The notes under the pieces are model-generated. The model did no database searches. It was not told where the DNA came from and saw only the letters and a program-made list of their open reading frames with translations. A DNA stretch of 64,000 bases from Bog-473 sp963751335 (GTDB lineage Bacteria > Actinomycetota > Acidimicrobiia > Acidimicrobiales > RAAP-2), in contig CAVVUB010000008.1 of assembly GCA_963751335.1 (NCBI GenBank), positions 186,001-250,000 on the forward strand, in the 5' to 3' direction. Below, piece after piece: positions 35,323-45,497 of the stretch. How positions within the stretch are numbered: the stretch's first letter is position 1; every line of letters starts with the position of its first letter. The translations under genes were made by a program, and so were the position numbers.

Positions 35323-36078
35323 GTGAGTGCATTCCCTCCAGAGGAGTCGAAGCCGGCAGCAGCGCCATCGAGGCGTATCCCCGAGGCGACGGTGCTGCGC
35401 CTGCCCGTCTACCAGCGCATCCTGGCCGAGCTCGCGCGGGCCGGCGCATCGACCGTCTCTTCTGAGCAGCTGGCCACCCTGGCCCGGGTCAACGCGTCCA
35501 AGGTGCGCAAGGACCTGTCGCTCCTCGGCTCGTTCGGCACCCGGGGTTCGGGCTACGAACCCGGATTCCTGATCGCGCAGATCGACCGGGCCCTCGGCGT
35601 CGACGCCAATTGGTCGGTGGCCATCGTCGGAATCGGAAACCTGGGCCGCGCCCTGACCAACTCGGCCGGCTTCGCCTCCCGGGGCTGCCGGATCACGTCG
35701 CTCTTCGACGTCGATCCCGACGTGGTGGGCGAGGAGATCCGGGGCATGACGGTGCGCCACATGGACGAGATCGCCTCCCTGCGGGCGGCCGAGCGACCTG
35801 ACATCGGCGTCATCGCCACCCCGGGGCCGCCGGCCCAGCAGGTGGCCGACCTCCTGATCCGCGCCGGGGTGACCTCGCTGCTCAACTTCGCCCCCCGCGT
35901 GCTCAACGTGCCAGCGACCGTCCAGGTGCGCTACGTCGACCTCTCCATTGAGCTCCAAGTGCTCGGCTACTACCGGGCCCAGCAGGAGGAGGCCGGCCGG
36001 GAGGACGGCGGCGGGACGGCCGATCAGTCGCCCGTTCTGCGCTCCGTCGGGATGTCCGCCGCACCCGATCTGGCCTGA
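35323..36078 (+). CDS. rex: Redox-sensing transcriptional repressor Rex
   Basis: A protein of about 251 residues with an N-terminal winged helix (IPEATVLRLPVYQRILAEL, SSEQLATLARVNASKVRKDL, GSFGTRGSGYEP) and a C-terminal Rossmann domain (VAIVGIGNLGRALTNSAGFA, ITSLFDVDPDVVGEEI, IGVIATPGPPAQQVADLL). Rex senses the NADH/NAD+ ratio and represses respiratory and fermentative genes when NADH is low. In actinobacteria Rex targets include nuo, cytochrome and heme genes, both of which occur nearby. No TTGTGA-N4-TCACAA-like site was seen upstream of hemA or nuoA. Start codons TTG 35317, GTG 35320 and GTG 35323 are all possible. Confidence 0.92.
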   Translation: MSAFPPEESKPAAAPSRRIPEATVLRLPVYQRILAELARAGASTVSSEQLATLARVNASKVRKDLSLLGSFGTRGSGYEPGFLIAQIDRALGVDANWSVAIVGIGNLGRALTNSAGFASRGCRITSLFDVDPDVVGEEIRGMTVRHMDEIASLRAAERPDIGVIATPGPPAQQVADLLIRAGVTSLLNFAPRVLNVPATVQVRYVDLSIELQVLGYYRAQQEEAGREDGGGTADQSPVLRSVGMSAAPDLA

Positions 36079-36238
36079 TCACGAGGGTGCGCACGGGCGA
36101 CGGAGGCTGGGTGCGCCGGTAGCCTGGTGCTGCGAGAGCGTTCCATCCGTCGAGTGGGGTTCGTCGCCGCTGTCCCCGGGATTGGCGGCCGGCATCGTGG
36201 GACGGGCACAATTGCGGGCCGACCCAGGAAGGATCCGA

Positions 36239-37513
36239 GTGTCCGTCGTCGTCGTAGGGCTCCAACACACCCAGGCACCGCTACCACTGCTCGAGGCGGC
36301 GGCCATACCCGACGAGGACCTGCACAAGGTGCTGAGCTCCCTCAGTCACCGGCGCAACGTGCTCGAGACGGTCGTCCTCTCGACCTGCCTGCGCACCGAG
36401 GTCTACGCCGTGGTCGACCGGTTCCACGACGCGGTGGCCGAGATCTACGACGTTCTGGCCGAGCAATCCGGCGTCTCCGTCGAGGAGCTCTCGACCCACG
36501 CGGCCATCCGCTTCGACGACGACGTCACCGCCCATCTCTTCTCGGTCACCTCGGGCCTCGAGTCGGTGGTCACCGGGGAGACCGAGGTGGTCGGCCAGGT
36601 GCGCCGGGCCTTCGAACGGGCCCAGGGGGAGGGCACCAGCGGCCCTGTCCTGTCCGCCCTGTTCCGGCACGCGTTGCAGACGGGCAAGCGGGTGCGGACC
36701 GAAACCGCTATCAGCAAGGGGACGACCTCCTTCGCCTACGCGGCCGTGACCGTGGCCCGCGGGCCCGACGGCAGTGACCTGCGCGGGGCGCGTGTGGTGG
36801 TGGTCGGAGCCGGCGCCATGGGCCTCGGGGTCAGCCGTGCGCTCTCGGACATCCCGGCGGACGACGCGCCGAGTGCGGTCGTCGTGGTCAACCGTTCGCT
36901 GGGCCGGGCCGAGGACGTGGTGGCCGAGATGAAGGACACGACCTCCTCCTTGCGGGCGGCGGCGCTCGAGTCGGTGGCCGACGAGCTGGCCCACGCCGAC
37001 GTGGTGCTCACCGCCGTGGCCGCGGAGGCGCACGTCCTCGAAGACGCCGACTTCGACGCGGCCTCCGGCCCGTTGCTCGTGATCGACCTGGGTGTGCCCC
37101 GCAACGTGGACCCTGCCGTGCGGGCGCGGGCGCACGTCACCCTGCTCGACATGGACACCTTGCGCGAGTCGGTGACCCGGGCGCTGGGAGACCGGGCCGA
37201 GGAGTCGGTGGCCGCCTGGGGCATCGTGACCGACGAGGTCGAGCGCTTCCGCACGGCCAGCCGCCAGCGGGGCGCCGCCCCGATCGTGGCCTCGCTGCGG
37301 GCCCACCTCGAATCCCTGCGGGTGGCCGAGCTCGAGCGCCACCGGGCCCAGCTCGCCGACCTCACCGAGGCCGAGTGGGAACACGTTGATGCGGCCACCA
37401 GGGCCGCCCTGGCCAAGTTCCTCCACGAGCCAACCGTGCTCTTGAAGGAGACGGCGGGCACGCCCCAGGGCGAGCGACTGGTCGAGGCGCTCCGCACCCT
37501 CTTCAATTTGTAG
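36239..37513 (+). CDS. hemA: Glutamyl-tRNA reductase
   Basis: The GTG at 36239 has AGGAAGGA just upstream, giving 424 residues; the longer frame before it overlaps rex and is not used. The N-terminal catalytic domain has VLSTCLRTEVYAVV, where Cys forms the thioester with glutamate (the family normally reads STCNRTE, so Leu replaces Asn). Also present are VTGETEVVGQVRRAFERAQ and ISKGTTSFAYAAVTVA. The NADPH domain has VVVVGAGAMGLGVSRAL, and the C-terminal dimer helices run through FLHEPTVLLKE. It produces glutamate-1-semialdehyde from glutamyl-tRNA, the first step of the C5 heme pathway. First gene of the hem operon. Confidence 0.93.
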   Translation: MSVVVVGLQHTQAPLPLLEAAAIPDEDLHKVLSSLSHRRNVLETVVLSTCLRTEVYAVVDRFHDAVAEIYDVLAEQSGVSVEELSTHAAIRFDDDVTAHLFSVTSGLESVVTGETEVVGQVRRAFERAQGEGTSGPVLSALFRHALQTGKRVRTETAISKGTTSFAYAAVTVARGPDGSDLRGARVVVVGAGAMGLGVSRALSDIPADDAPSAVVVVNRSLGRAEDVVAEMKDTTSSLRAAALESVADELAHADVVLTAVAAEAHVLEDADFDAASGPLLVIDLGVPRNVDPAVRARAHVTLLDMDTLRESVTRALGDRAEESVAAWGIVTDEVERFRTASRQRGAAPIVASLRAHLESLRVAELERHRAQLADLTEAEWEHVDAATRAALAKFLHEPTVLLKETAGTPQGERLVEALRTLFNL

Positions 37514-37547
37514 CCGGCCCTACCGGGCCCATGGGATAGTCGCTGTC

Positions 37548-38471
37548 ATGGGAACGCTGCGCCTGGCCACCCGCGGGTCGCCGCTCGCCCTCCGCCAGAC
37601 CGACCTCGTGTCGGAGCGGCTGCGCCAGGCCCACCCCGGGCTCGAGGTGGAGCCGGTGGTCGTGCGCACGCGGGGTGACCGGGACGCCGAGTCACCGCTC
37701 GACCGCATCGGCGGACAGGGCGTGTTCGTGACCGAGGTCGAAACGGCCGTGCGAGACGGACGGGCCGCCGCCGCCGTGCACTCGGCCAAGGACATGCCCT
37801 CGACGATGGCGGCCGACCTCGTGCTCGGCGCGGTGCCCACCCGGGGCGACGCCCGCGACGGCCTCGTCGGATGCGCGTTGGCCGACCTGGTGCCGGGGGC
37901 GCTCGTGGCGACGGGGTCGGCGCGGCGCCGGGCCCAGCTGGCCTGGTTGCGCCCGGACCTCGTCTTCACGCAGCTGCGGGGCAACATGGCGCGCCGGGTG
38001 GCCGTGGGTGAGTCAGACGAGGTGTCCGCCGTGGTGGTGGCCATGGCGGCCATGGAGCGGCTCGGGTGGCTCGAGCGGGTGGCCGACGTCCTCGAGCCGC
38101 TCGACGTGCTGCCCCAAGCCGGTCAGGGGGCGATGGCCGTGCAGTGCCGGGCGGACGACGAGGTGACGAGGCGCCTGCTTGCCGCGATCGACCACGAGCG
38201 GAGCCATCGGGCCGTCCGCGCCGAGCGGGCCGTCCTGGCCGGGCTCGGCGGGAGCTGTTCGGTGCCGGTCGGGGCGTACGCCCGGGTGGAGGGCGACGAG
38301 CTCGACGTGGTCGGGCTGGCGGCCAGCGGTGACGGGCGGACGGTCATCCGGCTGTCCCGACGGGGCCGGGATCCCGAGGAGGTCGGGGCCGAGGTGGCCC
38401 AGGCGCTGCTCGACGGCGGGGCGGCCGCTCTCGAGGGATTCGGCCCCGAGACGCTCGGGGACGAATCGTGA
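37548..38471 (+). CDS. hemC: Porphobilinogen deaminase (hydroxymethylbilane synthase)
   Basis: A 307-residue enzyme with LRLATRGSPLALRQTDLVSE at the N-terminus, VHSAKDMPS (substrate arginine/lysine region), ARRRAQLAWLRPDL and AGQGAMAVQCR. The cysteine that carries the dipyrromethane cofactor is in LGGSCSVPVGAYA. It joins four porphobilinogen units to hydroxymethylbilane. It follows hemA by 34 bases and overlaps the start of the next gene by four bases (GTGA). Confidence 0.95.
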   Translation: MGTLRLATRGSPLALRQTDLVSERLRQAHPGLEVEPVVVRTRGDRDAESPLDRIGGQGVFVTEVETAVRDGRAAAAVHSAKDMPSTMAADLVLGAVPTRGDARDGLVGCALADLVPGALVATGSARRRAQLAWLRPDLVFTQLRGNMARRVAVGESDEVSAVVVAMAAMERLGWLERVADVLEPLDVLPQAGQGAMAVQCRADDEVTRRLLAAIDHERSHRAVRAERAVLAGLGGSCSVPVGAYARVEGDELDVVGLAASGDGRTVIRLSRRGRDPEEVGAEVAQALLDGGAAALEGFGPETLGDES

Positions 38472-39961
38472 CCGTCTACCTGGTGGGGGCGGGGCCGGGT
38501 GATCCCGGGCTGCTCACGCGCCGCGGCGCTCAGCTCCTACGCAGGGCCGACGTCGTGCTGCACGACCGCCTGGTCAGCCCGGCCGTGCTCGACCTCGTGC
38601 CGCCTTCGGCCGAGCTGGTCGACGTGGGCAAGATGCCCTCGGCGTCGGGCGACCGACAGGAGGAGATCGGGCGGCTGCTGGTGGAGCACGGCCGCCGCTC
38701 GGCCACCGTGGTGCGCCTGAAGGGTGGTGACCCTTTTCTCTTCGGGCGCGGCGGCGAGGAGACCGAGGTGCTCGACGCCGCCGGCATCGACTGGGAGGTC
38801 GTCCCCGGTGTGACCTCCGCCTTCGGGGTCCCTGCCGCGGTGGGAATTCCGGTCACCCAGCGCGGCCTCGCCTCGTCGGTCACCGTGGTCACCGGACGGG
38901 TGGGCGAGACCGGCGGCGCGGGGAGCCCGGACTGGGAGGCGCTGGCCCGCTCGGGCGGGACGCTGGTCGTCCTCATGGGCATGACCACGCGCGACGCGGT
39001 GGCCGACGCGCTGATCCGCGGCGGGCGGGCGCCCGATACACCGGTGGCGGTGATCGGCCGGGGGACCCTGCCGGCCGAGCGGGTGATCCGCACCACACTG
39101 GCCGGCTTGGCCGGCGTCGAGCTGGAGGCGCCGGCGGTGATCGTCATCGGCCCGGTGGCCGCCCTGGGTCGCACCGGCCGCGACGCGCCTTCCGGCGGAC
39201 CCCTGGCGGGCCGGACGGTGGTGGCGACGAGATCGGGGCAGCGGGCCCGCGGCTTGGTGGACGGGCTCGAAGAAGCCGGAGCGGTGGTGGTCCAGTTGCC
39301 CCTCACGCGCACGGCCGATCCGGCCGACGGTGGGGACGCTCTCCGGGCCGCGGCAGCGGCGCTCGCCTCGTTCGACTGGGTGGTGTTCACGTCACAGAAC
39401 GCCGTGGACCGCCTCATGGCGACGGTGCGCGACGCCCGGGCCCTGGCCGGCGTGGCGGTGGCCGCGGTGGGCCCGGCGACCGCCGACGCCCTGCGCCTGG
39501 CCGGCGTGGAACCCGACCTGGTGCCGGCGGAGCACAGCGCGCGCGGTCTGGTGGAGGAGTTCGCCGAGGGACGCGGTCGGGTGCTGTTCCCGTGCGCCAA
39601 CCTTGCCCTCGACACCGTTCCGTCGGGCCTCGAGGACAAAGGGTGGACCGTGGAGCGGGTCGAGGCCTACCGCACCGTGCCGGCCGTCGCGCCCGACCCT
39701 GCACTCCTGGACCGCGTGGCCGCGGCCGATGCCATCGCCTTCGCCGCCACCTCCTCGGTGCTGGCCTTCGCCGCGCTCTCCAGGCCCGACGGGTCGCGAG
39801 TGCCGGTGCCGCCCCACGTCGTGTGCATCGGACCGACCACGGCAGCCGCCGCCCGGGCTGCCGGCATGGCCAACGTGTTCGAGGCCTGGGGCGCGTCAGC
39901 GGCGGGGCTGGTGCGCGAGCTGGTCGATCACTTCGGCGACCACCCCGACGACGCCTCGTAG
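38468..39961 (+). CDS. cobA-hemD: Fused uroporphyrinogen-III C-methyltransferase and uroporphyrinogen-III synthase
   Basis: A 497-residue fusion. Residues 1 to about 240 are CobA/SUMT (YLVGAGPGDPGLLTRRGA, VVRLKGGDPFLFGRGGEE, VVPGVTSAFGVPAAVGIPVT), which methylates uroporphyrinogen III toward siroheme and cobalamin. Residues about 250-497 are HemD (RTVVATRSGQRARGLVDGLE, FDWVVFTSQNAVDRLM, ADAIAFAATSSVLAFAAL, CIGPTTAAAARAAG), which cyclises hydroxymethylbilane. Such CobA-HemD fusions are common in actinobacteria and Firmicutes. The GTG at 38468 overlaps the hemC stop. The gene directs the tetrapyrrole intermediate between the heme and the siroheme/cobalamin branches. Confidence 0.94.
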   Translation: MTVYLVGAGPGDPGLLTRRGAQLLRRADVVLHDRLVSPAVLDLVPPSAELVDVGKMPSASGDRQEEIGRLLVEHGRRSATVVRLKGGDPFLFGRGGEETEVLDAAGIDWEVVPGVTSAFGVPAAVGIPVTQRGLASSVTVVTGRVGETGGAGSPDWEALARSGGTLVVLMGMTTRDAVADALIRGGRAPDTPVAVIGRGTLPAERVIRTTLAGLAGVELEAPAVIVIGPVAALGRTGRDAPSGGPLAGRTVVATRSGQRARGLVDGLEEAGAVVVQLPLTRTADPADGGDALRAAAAALASFDWVVFTSQNAVDRLMATVRDARALAGVAVAAVGPATADALRLAGVEPDLVPAEHSARGLVEEFAEGRGRVLFPCANLALDTVPSGLEDKGWTVERVEAYRTVPAVAPDPALLDRVAAADAIAFAATSSVLAFAALSRPDGSRVPVPPHVVCIGPTTAAAARAAGMANVFEAWGASAAGLVRELVDHFGDHPDDAS

Positions 39962-39971
39962 CATTGCCTTG

Positions 39972-40953
39972 ATGCCCGATACCTTTCCGACCCGCCGCCT
40001 GCGCCGGTTGCGCCGTACGCCGGCCCTGCGCCGGTTGGTGGCCGAGGCACGCCTCGGTGTCGACGATCTGGTGGCACCGCTCTTCGTGCGCGAGGGCGCC
40101 GCTTCCCCCGTGCCGATCGCCTCCATGCCCGGCGAGGTCCAGCACACGCTGGACTCGTTGAGCGCCGAGGCCAAGCGCCTGGTCTCGCTCGGCGTGCCCG
40201 GGTTGATCCTCTTCGGCGTGCCCGAGCGCAAGGACGCGCAGGGGAGCGGGGCCTGGGATCAGAACGGTGTGGTGCAGGTGGCGCTGCGCACACTGCGGGC
40301 CGCCATCGGCGACGAGCTGGTGCTGATGGCCGACCTCTGCCTCGACGAGTACACCGACCACGGGCATTGTGGCGTGCTCGGCCCCACGGGCGAGGTGCTG
40401 AACGACGCCACGCTCGAGCTCTACCAGCGCGTGGCCCTGGCCCAGGCGGAGGCGGGCGCCGACGTGGTGGCTCCGAGCGGGATGATGGACGGCCAGGTGG
40501 CCGCCATCCGCACTGCGCTCGACGGCGCGGGGCACGACCAGGTGGGGATCTTGGCCTATGCGTCGAAGTACGCGTCGGCGCTCTACGGCCCCTTCCGCGA
40601 CGCCGTCGAGGTGACGATCGCCGGCGGGGGCGACCGCCGGGCCTATCAGCAGGACCCGCGCAACCTGCGTGAGGCCCTGGCTGAGATCGCCCAGGACCTG
40701 GCCGAGGGCGCGGACATGATCATGGTCAAGCCCGCGATGACGTCGCTCGACGTGCTGGCCCTGGCCCGGCGGGAGGTGGCCGTACCCCTGGCGGCGTACC
40801 ACGTGAGTGGTGAGTTCGCCATGGTGAAGGCGGCGGCGGCTGCCGGGTGGATCGACGGTCCGGCGGTGGCTCTCGAGCAGCTGACCGTGCTCAAGCGGGC
40901 GGGCGCCGACTTCGTGCTCACCTACTTCGCGGCCGAGGTGGCCGAGGCGCTCA

Positions 40954-40961
<8 letters not shown>
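39972..40961 (+). CDS. hemB: Delta-aminolevulinic acid dehydratase (porphobilinogen synthase)
   Basis: A 329-residue enzyme from ATG at 39972, preferred over a much longer open frame running through the hemD region. The metal site shows ADLCLDEYTDHGHCG with cysteines spaced C-x-D...C, a mixed form between the three-cysteine zinc site and the magnesium type. Schiff-base lysines are in YASKYASALYGPFRDA and IMVKPAMTSLD. It condenses two 5-aminolevulinate molecules to porphobilinogen. Its last eight bases overlap the hemL start (ATGGCTGA), indicating translational coupling. Confidence 0.94.
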
Positions 40962-42253
<1,292 letters not shown>

Positions 42254-42372
42254 GCGCTGAGCCGGGTGGCGACACTTTGGGGCGTCAACTCCTGCCGGGA
42301 AGGTGCTGCCGATCATGGCAGAAGAGACGACCCCGGCTGTCGTTACCGCCGTGAGCATCGCGGCGACATCGC

Positions 42373-43140
42373 TCAGTCCGTACTGCCGTCTCTCGCGAAG
42401 CGGTAGAAGCTCAGGCCGGACTGGTTCTTGGTCCCACTGGTGCGCGTGATGTACACGATCCCGTGCTGGCCGTTCTTGTCCTTGAAGGTCTCGATGCCGA
42501 CGCAGGGTTGCGCGGTACCGCTTTCGGCCGATCCGGCGTGGAACTCGGGGTGCTGGTTCAGCCCGGCGATGAACGGTGCGCCGTTCTCGGTGTTGAGGTC
42601 TCCGTTGACGTCGGTGGCCCAGAAGCCGCCCGAGTCGGGGTCATACGCTGTCCAGCCCACGTTGTCTCCCTCGGTGGTCGTTGGTGTCGGAATCGGTGAG
42701 AGCGAGAAGAAGTCGTCGGCCAACAGGGACTCGTCCCACACCTTGTCGTGGTTCGTCCACTGGGTTCCGTCCGCTGTCGTGACCAGGCCGGGCCAGCAGT
42801 GGGGCGAGCAGATATGGGAGCCGATCTTCTTGTCGTAGTGGGCGGTCCACAGCTTCTTGGGGCGACCGAACCGGCGGATCATGTCGTTGACGTTCGACAC
42901 GGCGCAGTAACCCCACCCGTAGCCGTTCCAGTTGGAGAGGGCTCCGTTCTCGACGTCGCCACACATGGCGTTGGCACCGTGCACCGCGATGGAGAGAAGG
43001 TGCGTGCCGGGGTGGGCAGCGGAGACGGCCGGGAAGGTGATGCCGATGCCCCCCTTGTCCACGTAGCCGGCGTAGGCATCCAACCCTGCGGGGAGATTGG
43101 CGACCGGACCATCAGCCATGCGCAGCGTCATTGCGCTCAC
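42373..43140 (-). CDS. Hypothetical protein, glycoside-hydrolase-like fold suspected
   Basis: A 255-residue protein with DAYAGYVDKGGIGITFPAVS, LLSIAVHGANAMCGDVENGA and IRRFGRPKKLWTAHYDKKIG, the last containing a basic PKKLWTAHY motif. The pattern of a beta strand ending in Tyr/Asp then HG/AH/W residues suggests a TIM-barrel of the GH25 type or DUF1906-like. I recall similar actinobacterial proteins without an assigned function. There is no signal peptide; GTG at 43140 or ATG at 43131 could start it. It stands between the convergent hemL and divergent HIT genes. Confidence 0.55.
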   Translation of the reverse strand: MSAMTLRMADGPVANLPAGLDAYAGYVDKGGIGITFPAVSAAHPGTHLLSIAVHGANAMCGDVENGALSNWNGYGWGYCAVSNVNDMIRRFGRPKKLWTAHYDKKIGSHICSPHCWPGLVTTADGTQWTNHDKVWDESLLADDFFSLSPIPTPTTTEGDNVGWTAYDPDSGGFWATDVNGDLNTENGAPFIAGLNQHPEFHAGSAESGTAQPCVGIETFKDKNGQHGIVYITRTSGTKNQSGLSFYRFARDGSTD

Positions 43141-43366
43141 GCTACCGCCGCAAGTCGACTTGTGCTCTTAGCAGCGGGAGGTCTCAGAGAGAACGTGAAA
43201 CCCGGGCCGAGCCTGGGCGCACGCTGAGCGCGTGAGTGATGCGGTTGCACCGCGGAGAGAGATCAAGGGGGGCATTCTCGGTCGGGCGTCACACGTGTTG
43301 GGCGCAGATCGTGCCTTTCGCCGGGCGGACGTGGACGCCTCGCCGCGCGTTGGGAAGACTGCCTTC

Positions 43367-43846
43367 ATGGAGCACCGCTGGCCCGAGGGATTCACCGCGC
43401 TGCGGTCCGGCGACGGCTGCCCCATGTGTGCGCGGCCCGAGCAGGACCTGACGCCGTTCGGGGCACGATTCTTCGTGGGTGAGTGGTCCGACGCCGTGCT
43501 CGGTCGTCATCCGGTGCGCCCGGGCTACACCTACGTCGTCTGGAAGGGCCGACACGTGACGGAGCCGCACGAGCTGGCTCCCGCCGAGGCCGCAGGCTTC
43601 TGGTCCGAGGTGGCGCGGGTGGCCCGAGCCGTCGAAGAGCGCTACCAGCCCATCAAGATGAACTGGCTCCATCTGGGGAACGGGGTACCCCACCTCCACG
43701 TCCACCTGGTCCCCCGCGCCCTCGACGACCCGAACGCCGGCGGACCGGTCGAGGCGGAGGACTTCGAGCAGAGCCGGGTGGTACCGCTCGGCGACGACGT
43801 GTTGCGCGCCGAGGCCGCTGCGCTGCACTCGATGCTCGAGCCCTGA
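43367..43846 (+). CDS. HIT-family hydrolase
   Basis: From the ATG at 43367 a 159-residue protein. It begins MEHRWPEGFTALRSGDGCPM with a Cys-x2-Cys (GCPMCARPEQD) like the zinc site of some HIT proteins. The active site is NGVPHLHVHLVPRALDD with the H-x-H-x-H histidine triad. The earlier open frame from 43232 is not supported. HIT enzymes hydrolyse AMP-linked or ADP-linked nucleotides. It is followed 47 bases later by a phosphotransferase-fold gene and then by a methyltransferase. Confidence 0.8.
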   Translation: MEHRWPEGFTALRSGDGCPMCARPEQDLTPFGARFFVGEWSDAVLGRHPVRPGYTYVVWKGRHVTEPHELAPAEAAGFWSEVARVARAVEERYQPIKMNWLHLGNGVPHLHVHLVPRALDDPNAGGPVEAEDFEQSRVVPLGDDVLRAEAAALHSMLEP

Positions 43847-43892
43847 CGCGTCCCAGCGGGCCAGGCGCCGGCCTTCGGTACGCTCCCAGGGA

Positions 43893-44657
43893 GTGGAGCT
43901 GCTGGCCGAGGGGCGGAACGCCCAAGTCTTCGCGTACGGCGACGGCCGCGTGCTCAAGCTCGACCGGCCCGAGTGGACGGGGCTCTCGCCGTTCGAAGGC
44001 GAGATGCTCGAGCTCCTGGCGGGAGCCGGGCTGCCCGTGGCCCGATCCCACGGTGCCGTCACCGTCGACGGCCGGAGCGGAATCGTGCTCGATCGCATCG
44101 ATGGCGTGCCACTGAGCGAGGTCCTCGCGGCGGCGCAAGGAGCCGAGGTCGAGCAGCTGGCCGAGCGCTTCGTCGAACTCCAGCGGCGGCTCAACGTCAC
44201 CACGGTTCCCGGGCTTCCGCCCCTCGTCCCGCGTCTTCGGGTCGAGCTCGGTTCCACCGTCGGCGACGCCGGCCGGCGCGCCGAGCTGTTGGCCAGGCTC
44301 GATGAGCTGGACGACGGCACGCTGGGTGTCCTCCACTACGACTTCCACCCCAACAACGTGCTCGTCACGCCCGAGGACCGCTGGGTCGTCATCGACTGGC
44401 TGACCGTGGCCGCCGGTCCCGCGCCGGCCGATCTGGCCCGGACCCTGGTGCTCTGGGGACAGCGGACGACCGGCCCGGTGGCCGCATTCATGAGGGTGGT
44501 GCGCCGGCTCGGCGCCGATCGGTGCGCACTCGACGACGACGCACTCGACGACTGGGTGCGCATCGCCGCGGCCGGGCGATTGGGAGAGGGCTTCGCGGGC
44601 GCCGAGGCCGACTGGTTGTTCCGTCTGTCCACCGGTTCGCTGCGGCTCTTCGTCTGA
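43893..44657 (+). CDS. Aminoglycoside/choline phosphotransferase (APH) family kinase
   Basis: A 254-residue APH-fold protein, GTG start at 43893. The N-lobe has LAEGRNAQVFAYGDGRVLKL (glycine-rich region and Lys). The Brenner motif is LHYDFHPNNVLV (His-x-Asp and Asn), and the metal aspartate is in RWVVIDWLTVAAGPA, which is I-D-W as usual for APH rather than DFG. Such enzymes phosphorylate small molecules; whether the substrate is an antibiotic, choline or a sugar is unknown. The stop overlaps the ATG of the next gene (TGATG). Confidence 0.82.
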   Translation: MELLAEGRNAQVFAYGDGRVLKLDRPEWTGLSPFEGEMLELLAGAGLPVARSHGAVTVDGRSGIVLDRIDGVPLSEVLAAAQGAEVEQLAERFVELQRRLNVTTVPGLPPLVPRLRVELGSTVGDAGRRAELLARLDELDDGTLGVLHYDFHPNNVLVTPEDRWVVIDWLTVAAGPAPADLARTLVLWGQRTTGPVAAFMRVVRRLGADRCALDDDALDDWVRIAAAGRLGEGFAGAEADWLFRLSTGSLRLFV

Positions 44658-45454
44658 TGCCGGCCGGGGCCTTCGAGGGTGCGGCGGCCTACTACGTGGA
44701 GGGGCGACCGCCCTACTCACCCGAACTGCATGACCTCCTGCGGGACGAGCTCGGGCTCGACGGCTCGGGCCGCCTGCTCGATGCCGGCTGCGGGCCCGGC
44801 GTCCTGACGCTGTTGCTGGCCGACCTCTTCGCCGACGCCATCGGGCTCGACCCCGAGCCACAGATGCTCGACGAGGCCCGACGGCGGGCCGTGGCGGCGG
44901 GCCGGCCCGAAATCCGATGGATCGACGGCAAGGCAGAAGAGATCGGTCGGCTCGAGGTGGCGCCCTGCCGGGCGGTGACCTTCGGTCAGTCGTTCCACCG
45001 CACCGACCGCCAGCGCGCGGCCGAAGCCGTCTATGACGCGCTCGAGCCGGGCGGCGCCATCGTCCTCGTCAGTCACGAGGTCGAGGGACGACCGGTGCCG
45101 CCGAGCCCGGGACCACGCCCGATTCCCCACGAGGAGATCCGCCGGCTGATCGAGAGCTACCTGGGCCCCTTCCCCGTGGACGCATCCGGCGAGCGCTGGG
45201 AGGACTCGCTGCGCCGGACCCGCTTCGGTGAACCGCGGCTCGTCTTTGCACCCGGGGTGCCCGACTACGTGCGCGACGAGGACTCCGTGGTGGCGAACTT
45301 CTTCTCCATGTCGACCTCGGCTCCACCCCGCTTCGGCCCGCGTCGTCAGGAGTTCGAGGCCGAGCTCCGCGCGCTCCTCCGCGCCGAGTCGCCCGATGGG
45401 CTGTTCTGGGACTGGCCGGGCGACACCGAGGTGGTGCTGGCCGTGCGGGCGTGA
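44657..45454 (+). CDS. Class I SAM-dependent methyltransferase
   Basis: A 265-residue protein with motif I LLDAGCGPGVLTLLLADLFA (the Gly-rich SAM loop), an acidic strand-2 end at AIGLDPEPQMLDEARRR, and RAVTFGQSFHRTDRQR, which matches the substrate side of the type-11 methyltransferase group. The last 90 residues (RRTRFGEPRLVFAPGVPDYV) are less typical. It should methylate a small molecule. Its start overlaps the phosphotransferase stop, and the three genes HIT, APH and this one probably form one operon. Confidence 0.85.
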   Translation: MPAGAFEGAAAYYVEGRPPYSPELHDLLRDELGLDGSGRLLDAGCGPGVLTLLLADLFADAIGLDPEPQMLDEARRRAVAAGRPEIRWIDGKAEEIGRLEVAPCRAVTFGQSFHRTDRQRAAEAVYDALEPGGAIVLVSHEVEGRPVPPSPGPRPIPHEEIRRLIESYLGPFPVDASGERWEDSLRRTRFGEPRLVFAPGVPDYVRDEDSVVANFFSMSTSAPPRFGPRRQEFEAELRALLRAESPDGLFWDWPGDTEVVLAVRA

Positions 45455-45497
45455 GGTCGGCCGCTCGCCCTCGCCCGCCGCCCCGGCGCGATGGCGG